Positions 23,945 to 34,784 of a stretch of DNA of 64,000 bases are shown here, in pieces; positions within the stretch are counted from its first letter, which is position 1; each line of letters begins with the position of its first letter. Both the position numbers and the translations under genes were made by a program. Below the pieces are notes generated by a model. It saw nothing but the letters and a program-made list of their open reading frames with translations. It did not search any database and was not told the DNA's origin. The DNA comes from Heterocephalus glaber. Lineage: Eukaryota; Chordata; Mammalia; Rodentia; Bathyergidae. The stretch lies in NCBI RefSeq assembly GCF_000247695.1, contig NW_004624843.1, positions 2,185,890 to 2,249,889 of the forward strand, written 5' to 3'.

Positions 23945-25120
23945 TTTCAAGATATCCCAGCATTCAGGCTGTTGCATGGGCACTTCTGGCTGCTTTTAGC
24001 CAAGTTTACAGTGAGAACTGGGGAAAAAGAGCAAAAAATTTTGAAAAACTTAAATTTGGGTCCCAAAGGAATCACATGTAAAGTTGTTGCCAAAAGAAGC
24101 ATAGTTGTTGAAAAAATTAGAGCCATTAAAAAAAAGAAACCAAATACTTTGTACAGGGACAAAAAGAAAGCTGCCTTTAGGGCATCCTTGAAATCAACAA
24201 GTTCCCACTCATCATGGGCCCAAGGGTGCAAAAATGTAAACCTTTCCTTTGAGAAGAGATCCCCTGGATCCTCTGCTGGAGAAGGGTTTCCATCTCCTAG
24301 GGAGTAGGTTCTTCAGGATTCATTTCACTCTGTTCAGCCATCCAGGCACTCAGAGCCCACTGCAGCCACAGTCCGAAGGGCCCTGGCTACTGCTCCTGGT
24401 GACAGCAGACTTTGACATTATTCACACGATGCTGGTGTTACCCGTATGCAGAATGCGAGAGCTGTGGGGTCAGTGAGACTCCCACTCAGATTTGACAGGT
24501 AGACTTGGGAATCCATGTGAGGAGCCCTTGAGAGAGCAATGTGTTAAGCTAAGGGTATAGTAGAATGCCCGGAAAACTGGAGATGCTATGAATGCAGAAT
24601 ATCTGCTGAAGAAGGCCGCAGGCCATGAGTAGATCCAGCCTAAGAGAGAGGCTGTGTGTCCTGCAACTGGAAAAGCCATAGGGATAAGGCTGTCCAAACT
24701 CTTTGGAATTCACATTTTACCACCGTGTGTCCCAGATACTGGATATGGAGCTCCAGGACTTAATGTTTGCTCTGCTGGGTTTCAGTCTTGTTTTGGTTTG
24801 ACTTTTTCTGTCCCTTTACTTCTCCCTGTTGGAATGAGAATGTTTACCCTGTGCCATTGTACCTTGGAATTCTGTAACTTGATTTCAATTTTTTTTTACA
24901 GAGGCTCACAGCTAAGAGTTTTCCTTTGAGTCTCAAAATAGATTTAGCTTTTGAAAAATGCTGACACTTTGAGACTTTAGGGAAGGGATTATTGCATTGC
25001 TGGTTGAATGCAGATTAATTGTATTATTTTAGGTAGAACAGGAACTTGCTATGGTCTTTATTTAGAGATTAAATAAGCTTTAAGGAGATGTGTTTGGGTA
25101 ACAAGTGAAAAAGTGGTGGG
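23945..25120 (+). mobile_element. MaLR internal-region remnant
   Basis: 'actggatatggagctccagg', 'aatgtttgctctgctgggttt', 'tggaatgagaatgtttaccc' and 'aggctcacagctaag' follow the 3' part of ERVL-MaLR internal sequence, leading into an LTR. A Lys-rich open frame at 23972-24307 (111 codons) lies in its upstream part; I cannot assign it and treat it as decayed. Confidence 0.45.
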
Positions 25121-25665
25121 ATGTGGCTGTTAGGGTGGGGTGTCAACGTGATTGAGTTTGGGATGTGTCCTGGGGATTGGTGGGACACACCTCTAGGTGT
25201 ATCAAGGTAGGTCATGGCGGCATGACCTTGGGTACTATATATGAATCCTCACCTCTTCCTCACTGGCATTGTTCTCCTTCTGTTTCCTGGCTGCCATGAG
25301 TGAAGCGGCTGTATTGTACCATGTCCTTCTGCCACGATGTTCCTGCCTTCAGGCCAGCTAATGATGGATTGAATCCCTTAAACCAATGGTGGCTCATATT
25401 TTGGAAATGAGTGCTCAAATTGATTGCAACCCAAAACCCACTTATTTATTGCAAAGTGCCAACATTGCAATTAAACCTGAATGCTGAGGTTTTAGGTTAG
25501 AAAAACAACTCATACATTAACATCGTTGTCTTAAAAGAAAAACAAATAACATGCATGCCATAGGTTCACCACCATTGCCTTAAACCATGAGCCAAACTAA
25601 ACCTCTTGTCCTTTAAGTCTTGGGTGTCAGATATTGTTTTTCATGGACAAGAAAGCTGACTTATA
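25121..25665 (+). mobile_element. MaLR-like 3' LTR interrupted by a hAT MITE
   Basis: 'tgtggctgttagggtggggtgtcaacg', 'ctccttctgtttcctggctgccatgag', 'catgagccaaactaaacctcttg' and '..gacaagaaagctgac' fit an MT/ORR1-type LTR. A 194-bp MITE at 25384-25577 interrupts it. Confidence 0.55.
25376..25585 (+). mobile_element. hAT-type MITE (194 bp) with perfect 8-bp TSD
   Basis: The element 25384-25577 begins caatggtggc and ends accaccattg, an inverted repeat. It is flanked by ccttaaac (25376-25383) and ccttaaac (25578-25585), an exact 8-bp duplication, the length made by hAT transposases. It has no coding capacity. The host LTR reads continuously once the insert is skipped. Orientation is arbitrary. 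Confidence 0.85.
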
Positions 25666-25899
25666 AACCTCTTAGTGCCTGATAGGGTTGGCAGCACAGA
25701 ATGAGCTCTGACCCCACCCCCTACCTCATAGTGCCCTAGTTGGCACCAGAAGCCTGTGATTGGTCAACCCGAGGAACCCCTGAGCTAACTGGAGAGGGGA
25801 TAGCCATCTGTCCTTTTAGGTTCTAAACAAAGTAAATGCTAATTGATTGCCTAAGCATAGGAAGGGTTTCATATGCTAAGGCAGCCACAGAGCTTCCAA

Positions 25900-26345
25900 C
25901 ATGAGTGCTGATTTCATATATTAACTTGACTTGGATGCTCAGATAGCTGACAGGCTCTGTGAGGTGTTTCTATACTTGCTCTTAGCCAAATGACTGAGAA
26001 ACAATGTGTGTTTCTGAAAAAGATTAATATTTTGATTGATGAAGTAAAGCATGATGTGTCCTTCCCCAGTGAACAGTTGCATTATCCAATCTGTTGAGTA
26101 CCTTAATAAAAAGAAGTTGGAAGAAGGGCAAATTGGCTGTCTTCCTGGCACCTTAGCAGGACACTGATCTTCTCACACCCTTGGCACCCCTGAATGTCGG
26201 GCCTTCCCACTCAGACTAGAATCTACCACATCAGCTCTCAGGCCTTTGAACTATGCTACTGTCTCTTTGGATCTCCAGCTCTCATGTCATGGAACTTCTC
26301 AGTTTCCATAATCACATCAGCCAATACCTTGACTAATAAAAATAG
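25900..26345 (+). mobile_element. Ancient mammalian interspersed repeat (LTR-like)
   Basis: 'ctcaggcctttgaact', 'tctccagctctcatgtcatgg', 'acttctcagtttccataatc' and 'tcagccaataccttgactaat' follow a well-known repeat ending (cttctcagcctccataatc.. gagccaattcc). Family name not certain. Confidence 0.5.
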
Positions 26346-27353
26346 TTATCTTCAGTTGTCTATCTGCTAATTATGCTTTTATCCATCAAAATCAAACTTT
26401 TAATATTAAAAATTCAAGAAACTGAGGACTAGGACAAATCAATTCTACCTATTCTATACCAAACTTACTGAGAACTACTTTTCATGATGTAATAATGAAT
26501 TTTACAGAGGTTGTAACACCAAAATATATCCCTCCACTTGCTCAGATTGGAATGTACCACTGACACTGCTCCATCAAGAGGTGGAATTGAACATTCCTTC
26601 TTTCGTTTTCTGGGTGGGCTGTGTCTATAGTGGAACTGACCCCAGTGACATGTGAGGACAGGCCATAAAATAAGTATGGCTTCTACCTGTTTCTTGGGAA
26701 CTCTGAGCTACCATATTAGAAGTCAGACTACCCTGAAGATCCTGCACTGAAAAGACCACTTGAACAGACTTCAGAGTGATCAACAAAGGAAACCCAGATT
26801 TTTGTGTCTTTTCAGACCAGATGTCAGTCACACAAATCAGCCAAGGTGATGTCCAATGGAGCTAGGTTTTGAGTATCCATATAGCTCTTGAAGTTGAGAG
26901 AGTTAGGATTGAAGAGCTCTGAGGTCTCCAAATGGCACCGCTTGGGTAAGACAGAGCCAGTCTAAATAAATGCATGTGTAAAAAAATTGTATGCACATGC
27001 TTAAGGGAGTAGGTGGATGCCAGGTGGTGGCAAGGGGCAGGGGAATCTTTCCAACTCTGATTCATCTAGAAGTATTAGTTATGTGGTTTTGATAAAAAAA
27101 CCCCACACCATTAACTTTCTGCTAAACAAGAGGTGAGGAAAGACCTGACTCTTCAGGCATCTTCACAGGTGAATTTAGTGCTCAGATCTTCGGGTGTTTC
27201 ACAACCTTCTTCAAAGTAAGTCAAAACCTCAATAATCACATGATTTGAAAGTGAGCTCTTCTGGTGAACCCTTTAAATTATTCACATGGTCAATCCTTGA
27301 GTGTCAACAGAAAACCTGGTGCTCTCAGTGCTACCTAGATCAAGGAAGACCAG
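26346..27353. other. No recognised feature
   Basis: Intronic sequence; probably contains decayed repeats that I cannot name. The same applies to 27922-28733 and 28770-29504. Confidence 0.4.
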
Positions 27354-27468
27354 GGAATGGAGAAAAGTAAGAACCAAGATACATCATGTAAAGGTATAAA
27401 TTCCCAATGATGATTGTAACTGTATTGTATACCTAAAATGTACCAATAAGTAAACTTACTAAAAAAAA
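27354..27468 (+). mobile_element. Short LINE-1 3' terminus
   Basis: Only the last ~115 bp of the young LINE-1: 'gagaaaagtaagaaccaagatac', 'tgtattgtatacctaaaatg', 'taccaataagtaaa', then poly-A. Severe 5' truncation; no clear TSD. Confidence 0.85.
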
Positions 27469-27678
27469 TCAGCCCATCTCAGAGTGATTTCAGTAAATGT
27501 TACTTTAGCATTTATTCCTATCATCATTTAAACTCTTTTACAACATAATGGATCTGAAGTGAGTTGTGATACAGGGTTATGAGGATGACCAAAGAACTGC
27601 TTCCAATGACCTATGATTGATTTAGGACAGAAGCGACTCTTTCAAGTAGTAAAGACAACAGAGAAAGGATCAACAAGG

Positions 27679-27877
27679 GCCAGGCACAGTGGCACCCACC
27701 TGTAATCCCAGCACTCTGGAAAGCTGAGGCAGAAGGATCACAAGTTTTACCGCAAACTGGGCAATTCAGTGACTGAGACCTTGCCTCCAAATAAAAGAAA
27801 AGAAAAAGGTGAGGGATGTAGCTCAATGTAAAACTCAGTGTAAAGAACTTGGGTTCCTTTCCAGTGCTGCAGTTGGG

Positions 27878-27880
<3 letters not shown>
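27679..27880 (+). mobile_element. B1-dID SINE (sense, full dimer)
   Basis: B1 part gccaggcacagtggcaccca..tgtaatcccagcactc (27679-27800), A-rich linker, then the ID-like part ggtgagggatgtagctcaat..ttccagtgctg (27808-27880). A (GA)n tract follows. Confidence 0.92.

Positions 27881-27921
<41 letters not shown>
27880..27921 (+). repeat. (AG)n microsatellite
   Basis: About 20 AG units directly after the B1-dID tail. Confidence 0.97.
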
Positions 27922-27923
<2 letters not shown>

Positions 27924-28730
27924 GGTTCAATGTTAAGTTTGCAAAAACCTTCATGCAAGTAGACAGGCTAGAGTGCTTCAGACTTAATCAAGGACAAATC
28001 TTCCTTCAGACTCTCATCTGTCAAGCTAAGATGATCTCTCCTAATGCACACTGCACTTGTGAAAATTTGGAAGAAGTGATAGCAGTGCAAGATATTATTG
28101 TAAATATAGACCATGGATAAAGAGTGTGTTTATAGATAAAAAAATTCTCCAGTAGGGATAAATTGAAAGTATTCCAGATCCATGATTTATGTCCATGAGA
28201 AAATTAATCTTGAATTATTTGAACTCTTCAGAAGTACGCTGCCATCGTATGTGACTTGGCTTTTATTTTAGCCTGCTTTCCTTTCTCATCTGTCCTCACT
28301 TCCTTCCTTTTCTTTTTTCCTACCTTTTTCAGAATCTTCAATCAATCTTTCCTTTCCTCTCTTCTCCACCTCTTTTAAATCAACAATAAATATATCTGCC
28401 AATCATTTCTGTTCTGCATGAAATAACCAATGTTATAAAAAAATGAAGTCATTCTATTGCAAAGCCAAGAAAAGTTTTGGCTCCCAGAGGACAGAGACTG
28501 TGTATCCCAATCACAATTTTAGCTCCATTGAATACTACAATGACTACTAAAGTAGGAGGAACTTAATTATGAAAATGAATGCAAATTACAGAACATCATT
28601 ATAAAATGGATCTCAATTAAAAGGTTATTATTTTCCTGTGCTTCAAATATAGTGACCTTTAGTACATTTTCTTTTGGTGCATATAGATATGTCTGTTTTT
28701 CAAAATTAGTAACAATTTGGTCAGGGCTTA

Positions 28731-28733
<3 letters not shown>

Positions 28734-28769
<36 letters not shown>
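28734..28769 (+). repeat. (GT)n microsatellite
   Basis: About 18 GT units in unique-looking sequence. Confidence 0.97.
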
Positions 28770-28771
<2 letters not shown>

Positions 28772-29504
28772 ATGCCCTTGATAACTTACCCAAAGATAAG
28801 GTTGAGCAATAGGGAAATGATATTCTGGTTACATCCTCTTTGAATTACCAAGGACTTGGTTTCCTTTTTTGAAGAGCTGACAAGTGTTTGATCTTCTCTC
28901 TGAATTACAAATCACACAAATCTTTCCTTACAAGCGTGACTTTTGTGATTTCAAATAGGTTATGACTAATAGGCTATAGTAAAATAGGAGAGCAAATTAG
29001 AGTTTACAGGACTAAAAATACTTAGTTAATTACAACTTTCAGAAAAAAAAGAGCTAGATTTTTGGCAGAACTATCATTCTTGCAAAAGATGTCAGATTAC
29101 TCTTCAGAGAGAAAGAAAAAGCAATGTATCTGTCTAATTCTCAGATGAAAATCGGGAAAATTTTGTGAAAAGTAATTTCTTAGGATATTCTGAGTAGTTA
29201 GAAGCTAATCGCTAATGCAAAAAAGTCTTTATTGAGATTAAATACACTAGAGGAGTATTTGGAAAATTGTTTTACAAAGCCCATTTTGATAAAAAATTTG
29301 GGTAATCCACGAATAGACCATAAATTCATCATGAAAGCAGTTTAAGTCTTGATAATGGACAGTGAAGCCCTTCACACACTTGAGAGAAAAAAAGACCAAA
29401 GTGATTCTTCAGATACAATATTATGCTTTTATTTATACTAAAGTCATGAATCTACAGTAGCAGTATTTATTTTTCCAAGTGTTAGTTATTTGCCCTAGAA
29501 CAAA

Positions 29505-29587
29505 TGATGGGAATTTTTCCTGTAAAAGACCACAAAGTAAACATTTTAGGCTCATAGGCGACAGGGTATCTGTTGCATTTACTCAGC

Positions 29588-29635
<48 letters not shown>

Positions 29636-29772
29636 ATCCGCACACACATGCATGCAGCTGTAAAAATGCATAAATGAATAAGTGTGACTGTGTTCCAATA
29701 AAACTTTATTCAAAAACAGGCCCATGGGCCAAATTTCTCACAACTATTCTTTGTCAACTACTGCTCTAGAAA
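29505..29772 (+). mobile_element. Ancient MER-type DNA transposon, with (GT)n inside
   Basis: 'cctgtaaaagaccacaaagtaaacattttaggc' at one side and 'gtgttccaataaaactttatt', 'gggccaaatttctcac' at the other follow a non-autonomous hAT-like mammalian MER element. Its middle is displaced by a GT repeat. Confidence 0.65.
29589..29634 (+). repeat. (GT)23 microsatellite
   Basis: Uninterrupted GT run followed by an alternating CA/TG purine-pyrimidine stretch (cacacacatgcatgca). Confidence 0.98.
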
Positions 29773-29837
29773 ATCATGGAAATGAAATCATAACACTGTA
29801 TTTTTCTAATTAATCCTTTAATTGCCAAGTGACATAG

Positions 29838-30060
29838 CCAGGGAGAGATAACTTGGCCTTTATAATCTGAAGGTCTGAGGTCAGGGACCACTTACATCAT
29901 TGGATGATTATGGACAAGCATTTACCTTTTTAACTTCTATCTATAATTCTTCACTCAAAATACTCACTCTTGCTACTTCCTAGGGTTTATATAAAAATCT
30001 CAGTGAGATAATATTAGTGGAAGAACTTCATAAACAAAATAATTATTCAAGTCAACACAG
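29838..30060 (-). mobile_element. MIR SINE (antisense, diverged)
   Basis: 'ggtctgaggtcagggaccac', 'ggatgattatggacaagc' and 'tagggtttatataaaaatctcagtgagataat' follow reverse MIR (gtgtgaccttgggcaag .. agggttgttgtgaggatta). Confidence 0.5.
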
Positions 30061-30257
30061 CTGATGTTATTAATAGGTTGTAAAGTGAGAAAAAAATTTC
30101 AGAAAATGATAGTTATAGGAAGGAGGCAAAACTTTGAAGCCATTAAGCATCATTTTTGTAATTAAGAGGCCCTCTGTCTGCATAAAAAAGAGCAGGTGTA
30201 TTATTCAGTTGCATGAATTCCCAGCAATAGACAAGGCTGTGAATGGTAGTAAACAGT

Positions 30258-30430
30258 GCAGCAGGGGCAGGGAGACTGGACTCTTGAATAAACTGTGTGA
30301 GTCTTATTCCTGGCTCTACCATTTACTAACTGTGTGGCTTGGCTCTGTCATCCAAATCAACCTCACCAGCAGAAAGTAATGCTCTCTACCTTACACAGAT
30401 ACTGTTTCAATTAATGAATTCATCTAATTC
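30258..30430 (-). mobile_element. MIR SINE (antisense)
   Basis: 'attcctggctctaccatttactaactgtgtggctt' is the reverse-strand MIR core, followed by 'ctctaccttacacagat'. Confidence 0.72.
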
Positions 30431-31589
30431 TACCCAGATCTGTGCTAAACACATTAGGTGAAATCACTAATTCATTGATAATTTTTTAAAAAATTCTCTA
30501 TATTAATATGGTTAATATTGGTTTTAATATTAATGACAGAGTATGCCTACAGTAGGAGGGTAGGGAAATCCCTGCACAATAATTTGAAGTAAGCTTGAAC
30601 CCTGTGTGAATTTTCCCATAATTATCAACACCCTAAGGAAATATCAGCTTCATATGCTTTGCATTTTATATATTTGTGTATAAGTGTTGCTTATTAAAAG
30701 TTGGTCTTATTGTTTTGTTTTCAAAAATGATGGGATGTAAATTTTCATGCACCACACGAATCCATAATTTCTGTTTCATCTCATATGTCCTCTGGAGTTT
30801 TATTTTAGGTAATCTAAAGTGTTCATTATTAATTAAATTTGAAAAATGCTTTCATAATCTAAAAACCCAAGTGAACTTTTTCTAAGAAAATCAGTTCTCA
30901 TGTCAGTTTCCAGACACATGGACAGGGTTCAAATCTGATTTCTCATCTTTCCCCTTTCTTAGAGATTTCTGCCTCTGTAGAATGTGAAAGGATTCGGATA
31001 GACAGAGACAAAGGGCATCTTTGGAGACAAATTGACAAAGAAGAAAAATAGTCAATAAAGTTGAGTTGTCTTAGAGTGGCCTGGAGCTTGTGGCGTTGAT
31101 GGATGAATTCTCTTTGACATTAGTAAGGTAAACCAAAAACACTCTCCCAGTTCCTTTGCCTCTTAGGTAATTCTACGGAATGTGTTTGCAAGGGTGAAGT
31201 TTCAGAACTGTAGCAATCTGCTGACTTAACAGAACACCATGGTGAAGGTCAGCCATAAATATGGAGCAAAATGATGCTGGCTCACTAATTAAGCAACATA
31301 TCACTTTCTTCTACTGTGCTGTCAGGAACAATGAATAAGCTTTCCAAAGCATCTTAAAATTGGAAGGAGCTTCCACACTCACACAATCTAAGGCCCTTGG
31401 GAATTTTTGGTTATAAATGAAGTTAGACTCTGCACTTTAATATCAGTGTTTTAGCCAATGCCTACCTTACATTATTATTAGACAGAAACTGTGGTGAAAT
31501 TTATTTAGTGAAGATACATTAACCTATTAATTTCTGGTTACAAATTCTGTACACATACAAACTCTGATTGTTTCAGAGATATAGGAAGC
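30431..31589. other. No recognised feature
   Basis: AT-rich intronic sequence; 31769-32476 and 32601-34221 (apart from one MIR) also hold nothing I can support. Confidence 0.4.
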
Positions 31590-31768
31590 AGTTGAGCATG
31601 GTGGCACATGTTTATAATCCCAGCACTCTGAGAGGCTGAAGCAGAAGATTCACAAGTTCGAGCTCAGTCTAGTCAACAAGACTCTGTCTCAAAATTTTAA
31701 AAAAAATTGAAAAAAGGGGTATGGATGTAGTTCAGTATCAAGACTCCGAGTTCAATCCATAGTCATGT
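31590..31768 (+). mobile_element. B1-dID SINE (sense)
   Basis: gttgagcatggtggcacatg..ataatcccagcactctgag (B1 part), A-rich linker, then ggggtatggatgtagttcag..gagttcaatcc (ID part). Confidence 0.88.
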
Positions 31769-32476
31769 TGGAAGAAATGAGTGGCATAAACAGACAATGT
31801 GGTTTGCTATCCATTTAGTGCTACTGAAAATGACTCAGTGCGAATTACTCAAATTTATCACCCTTTGCCAGTCGTGTAATGTCTAAATATCTTTAATCCA
31901 ATAAGTTGCTACATTGCAAGTCAATGCATAACAAAGGGAACATTTTGCAGTTTATTTTCTGGGTTCGTTTGGAAATCATTTGGTTTAAAGCCAAATGATC
32001 AGTTCCATGTAACCAATTTTAATGGCTGCTTTGGGTATTGAGTGACACTCGTCAAGTACTTTTGAATAATCTGAACAAAAGTATGAACAAAAGTAAAAAT
32101 GTCACATTCTTCCTCAGGAACATCAGATGTCCTAACTTTCTGGAGAGATTTTCAGGACTACCTTTAACAAGGCTGAAAGCCCAAAACTACTAAGCTACCT
32201 TAGCTGAAGGCACAAGACTGCTCACTATGGACTTATAAGCCCTGCCTGAGTCACACACTCAATCACTTCTGGGGACCAGGCAGGTAACATACAGTGACAT
32301 GACCTGGAGAGATGAAGAAGCGGTGTGTTCCAGGGCAGGAAGGACAGTGCCAGGAACTCTAAGAACAAGCTTCCCAGAAAAGTAAGAAAAATTAACAAGC
32401 ATTACCAAAATACATAATTTTTTAGAAATTGTCCTAAGTGGACATAGAAATATTTTTTCAAGAAAATCTGCTAAAG

Positions 32477-32564
32477 GGCTGGGGATGGAGCTCCGTGGTG
32501 ACACCCATGCCTGACAAGCAGGCAGTTCCATCCCCGGTACCTTAAGGAAAAAAAAAGAAAGAAA

Positions 32565-32599
<35 letters not shown>

Positions 32600-32600
32600 A
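32477..32600 (+). mobile_element. ID SINE with (AAGC)n tail
   Basis: gggctggggatggagctccg..gttccatccccggtacc (32477-32542), A-rich tail, then about eight AAGC units (32565-32599). Open frames with repeated Leu-Leu-Ala-Cys across it are translations of the tetranucleotide. Confidence 0.85.
32565..32599 (+). repeat. (AAGC)n tetranucleotide repeat
   Basis: Tandem aagc units grown out of the ID tail, ending in gaaag. Confidence 0.95.
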
Positions 32601-33379
32601 AAGAAAATAGTAATCCAACCCCTCCCCCTGCCACTCCTTCTAGTTGCCCCTGGCAAAAGCTCCATCTTGGAATGTGTGTCTGAGAAATGTTTCCTCAGGT
32701 CCCCAAAAGACTCCCTGTATCTCACCAACATTCCTCATTCCTCCAACTCTAAGCCAGATACTAAATTCCTAGTAAATAAGTCTAAGAAATTGAGGGTAAC
32801 CTTTTCCCAGCTAGGCCCTGCCTATAAGACGGAGGCGTTACCCTCAGTGTGGTGTTGGGAATACTAGGACCTCAAATGCCTGCACTCCAGCTTGCTGGCA
32901 GGAAGATGTTTCAGAAGAAGGCAAGGAAGGTGGGCACCGTAGGATGCCACCCTCATGCCCTGCTCCCCAGTCATTACAAAGGTGTAATGGAGAAATTCCT
33001 GAACTGCTCCGTTAATTTCTTCAGCTAAGTGATTCTTGATATTTTTAGTTTTAATAGACACTTTGTAGGAACTGATAAAAAGTCAAAACCACAGTGAGAT
33101 AGTTGGACAAAGTTGATAAAAATATATCTCTGCACACACAGAAACACACACACACAGTATTTCACCTGAAAAACATTTTTGTTGTAACGGAGCATGATAT
33201 GTCTAAACGAGTAAGTAAAAATAATGAACATATTTGGTAACAAAGACTTAAAGGCTTATACTTTTCAATAATATCACTTTCAGGTCTTGACTATGGATTA
33301 GTAATGCAGATCTTCTAATTCTCAAACAAACAAGAAAATCTTATAATCTTTTTAGGACTTTGAAAAAAATGTTTTCCCA

Positions 33380-33510
33380 GCAGTAAGAGTTGGTTCATCT
33401 GGGGTTTAGACCTAGCTCTGCCACTGATTTTGTCTATAGCCTTGAGAAACTTTTTCTTTTCGTTGCTGTTTTGTTTCCTGGACTGAAAAATGAGGGCATG
33501 GACAATATAT
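33380..33510 (-). mobile_element. MIR SINE (antisense)
   Basis: 'ggggtttagacctagctctgccactgattttg' then 'ttgtttcctggactgaaaaatgaggg' follow reverse MIR. Confidence 0.6.
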
Positions 33511-34221
33511 AGTTTCAGGTTTATTGCCTTGGGTTCTGCCATTTCAGGAATGAAAACTTAGTCATTCAGTTTGTCAGCATCAGAGAATGCCTATGCTATG
33601 TTTGGTTAGCCAGGTGATATTTCCCTTTAGTGCTTATTCAGATAAATGAATACCCTGAGTATATTCTCAGTGTCAAAGTGTTCCAGAGACAAAGCATTTT
33701 TTCATTTGCCTGATGTTTTGCATGGTACTTTCAAAAGTAAGAAAAAGATGGTGAATTCACTCCTTTGGAATTAATAACAAGTTCAATTAAAAACAAGAGA
33801 CCTGGTCCTGAATTAGATACTAAATTGACTCAGCAGCCACTATAAGAATGAAGTTATCCAGGCATAGTAATGGGGGACTGGGAATGTAGTTATTCACACA
33901 AATGGGAACTTAAATCTATTAATCAGGTGCTAGAGAAGATCTCTGGAGAAAGATACCAGTGGCTTCTCAAGATTGCTATTGACTATTTTGTTTTTTTGCC
34001 TCATTTGATTGCTTTTTTTTGCATGTGAAATATTTAGAAGAACTTGGTAGAGTTCTAGGTAATAAAATAATGACAATGGGGTTGAAAAGGTATAGTCAGA
34101 ATTTAAAAATAAAAATACCTTTGATAAACAATTTATGACAAAGAGTCGGGGAGGACAAGATGAATGTGACCCTAAGGAAGGCAGCTTGGGAAACGAGCAG
34201 ATCACAAAACTATCAATAGAG

Positions 34222-34345
34222 GTGGAAAATTCGGGGGCCAGGGATTTAGCTCAGTGGTTCTGCCACCTGCCTTGCAAGTGCAAGGACCCGAGTTCAATCC
34301 CCAGCACCAAAAAAAAAAAAAAAAAAAAGAAGTAGAAAATTCGGG
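34222..34345 (+). mobile_element. Recent ID SINE with TSD
   Basis: The body 34236-34330 is ggggccagggatttagctcag..gagttcaatccccagcacc plus a ~20-bp poly-A tail. Flanks gtggaaaattcggg (34222-34235) and gtagaaaattcggg (34332-34345) differ by one base. Intact A-box and B-box positions suggest recent, possibly active-lineage origin. Confidence 0.93.
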
Positions 34346-34444
34346 AGGCATAACAAATTCTTGTATCTGTACATACCTTCACCCTTCAGTGCTGTTAAAT
34401 TTGGATTATTTTTGAGATTGTTCATGTGAGTATATCAAGCACTT

Positions 34445-34500
34445 AAAAATAAGCCTACTCCCTGGTACCAAAAAAAAAAAAAATCCAAAAATAAGCCTAC
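34445..34500 (+). mobile_element. 28-bp ID stump with perfect 14-bp TSD
   Basis: Only tccctggtacc plus A13 and tcc (34459-34486) lies between two exact copies of aaaaataagcctac (34445-34458 and 34487-34500). The 'ggtacc' + poly-A end equals the 3' end of the window's ID elements, so this is a nearly completely 5'-truncated ID retroinsertion. Confidence 0.8.
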
Positions 34501-34784
34501 AGTCTAGAGATTGTGGTCATCAGGAGTAGACAGGACTGAAGTCCTACGGTATGCATGAAATGGTCCCATATGGTCCCATGAGAAAGCAGAGACAGACCTT
34601 AGGGAAACATCAGATTAAGGATGGGGAGGGGGAAAATTTTCAGGATGAAGATAAAAACGTAATGATTCCAGAGACGGAAGCATTAGAAGGGAGAATGGTA
34701 TTCTTGAAAATACTGAAAAATAGCTAATTTTTAGAGGCCAGGAGAGCATAACTTCATAAAGTTCTACAACAAATAAGTAAGGTA

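Noticed and set aside
23972..24307. 111-codon Lys-rich frame as a processed pseudogene or basic protein gene
   Set aside because: No recognisable domain, no poly-A tail or TSD, and it sits beside MaLR internal sequence; kept only as part of that remnant.
27880..27921. AG repeat giving an Arg-Glu repeat protein (27809-28120)
   Set aside because: The frame runs through a B1-dID SINE and a microsatellite; there is no conserved coding sequence.
32259..32618. 119-codon frame with repeated Cys-Leu-Leu-Ala, resembling a membrane segment
   Set aside because: It is a translation of the (AAGC)n tetranucleotide in an ID tail.
34236..34311. tRNA-Ala-like gene
   Set aside because: The tRNA-like A and B boxes belong to an ID SINE with poly-A tail and TSD; the sequence does not keep a tRNA cloverleaf. 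The same holds for 17405-17475 and the antisense copies.
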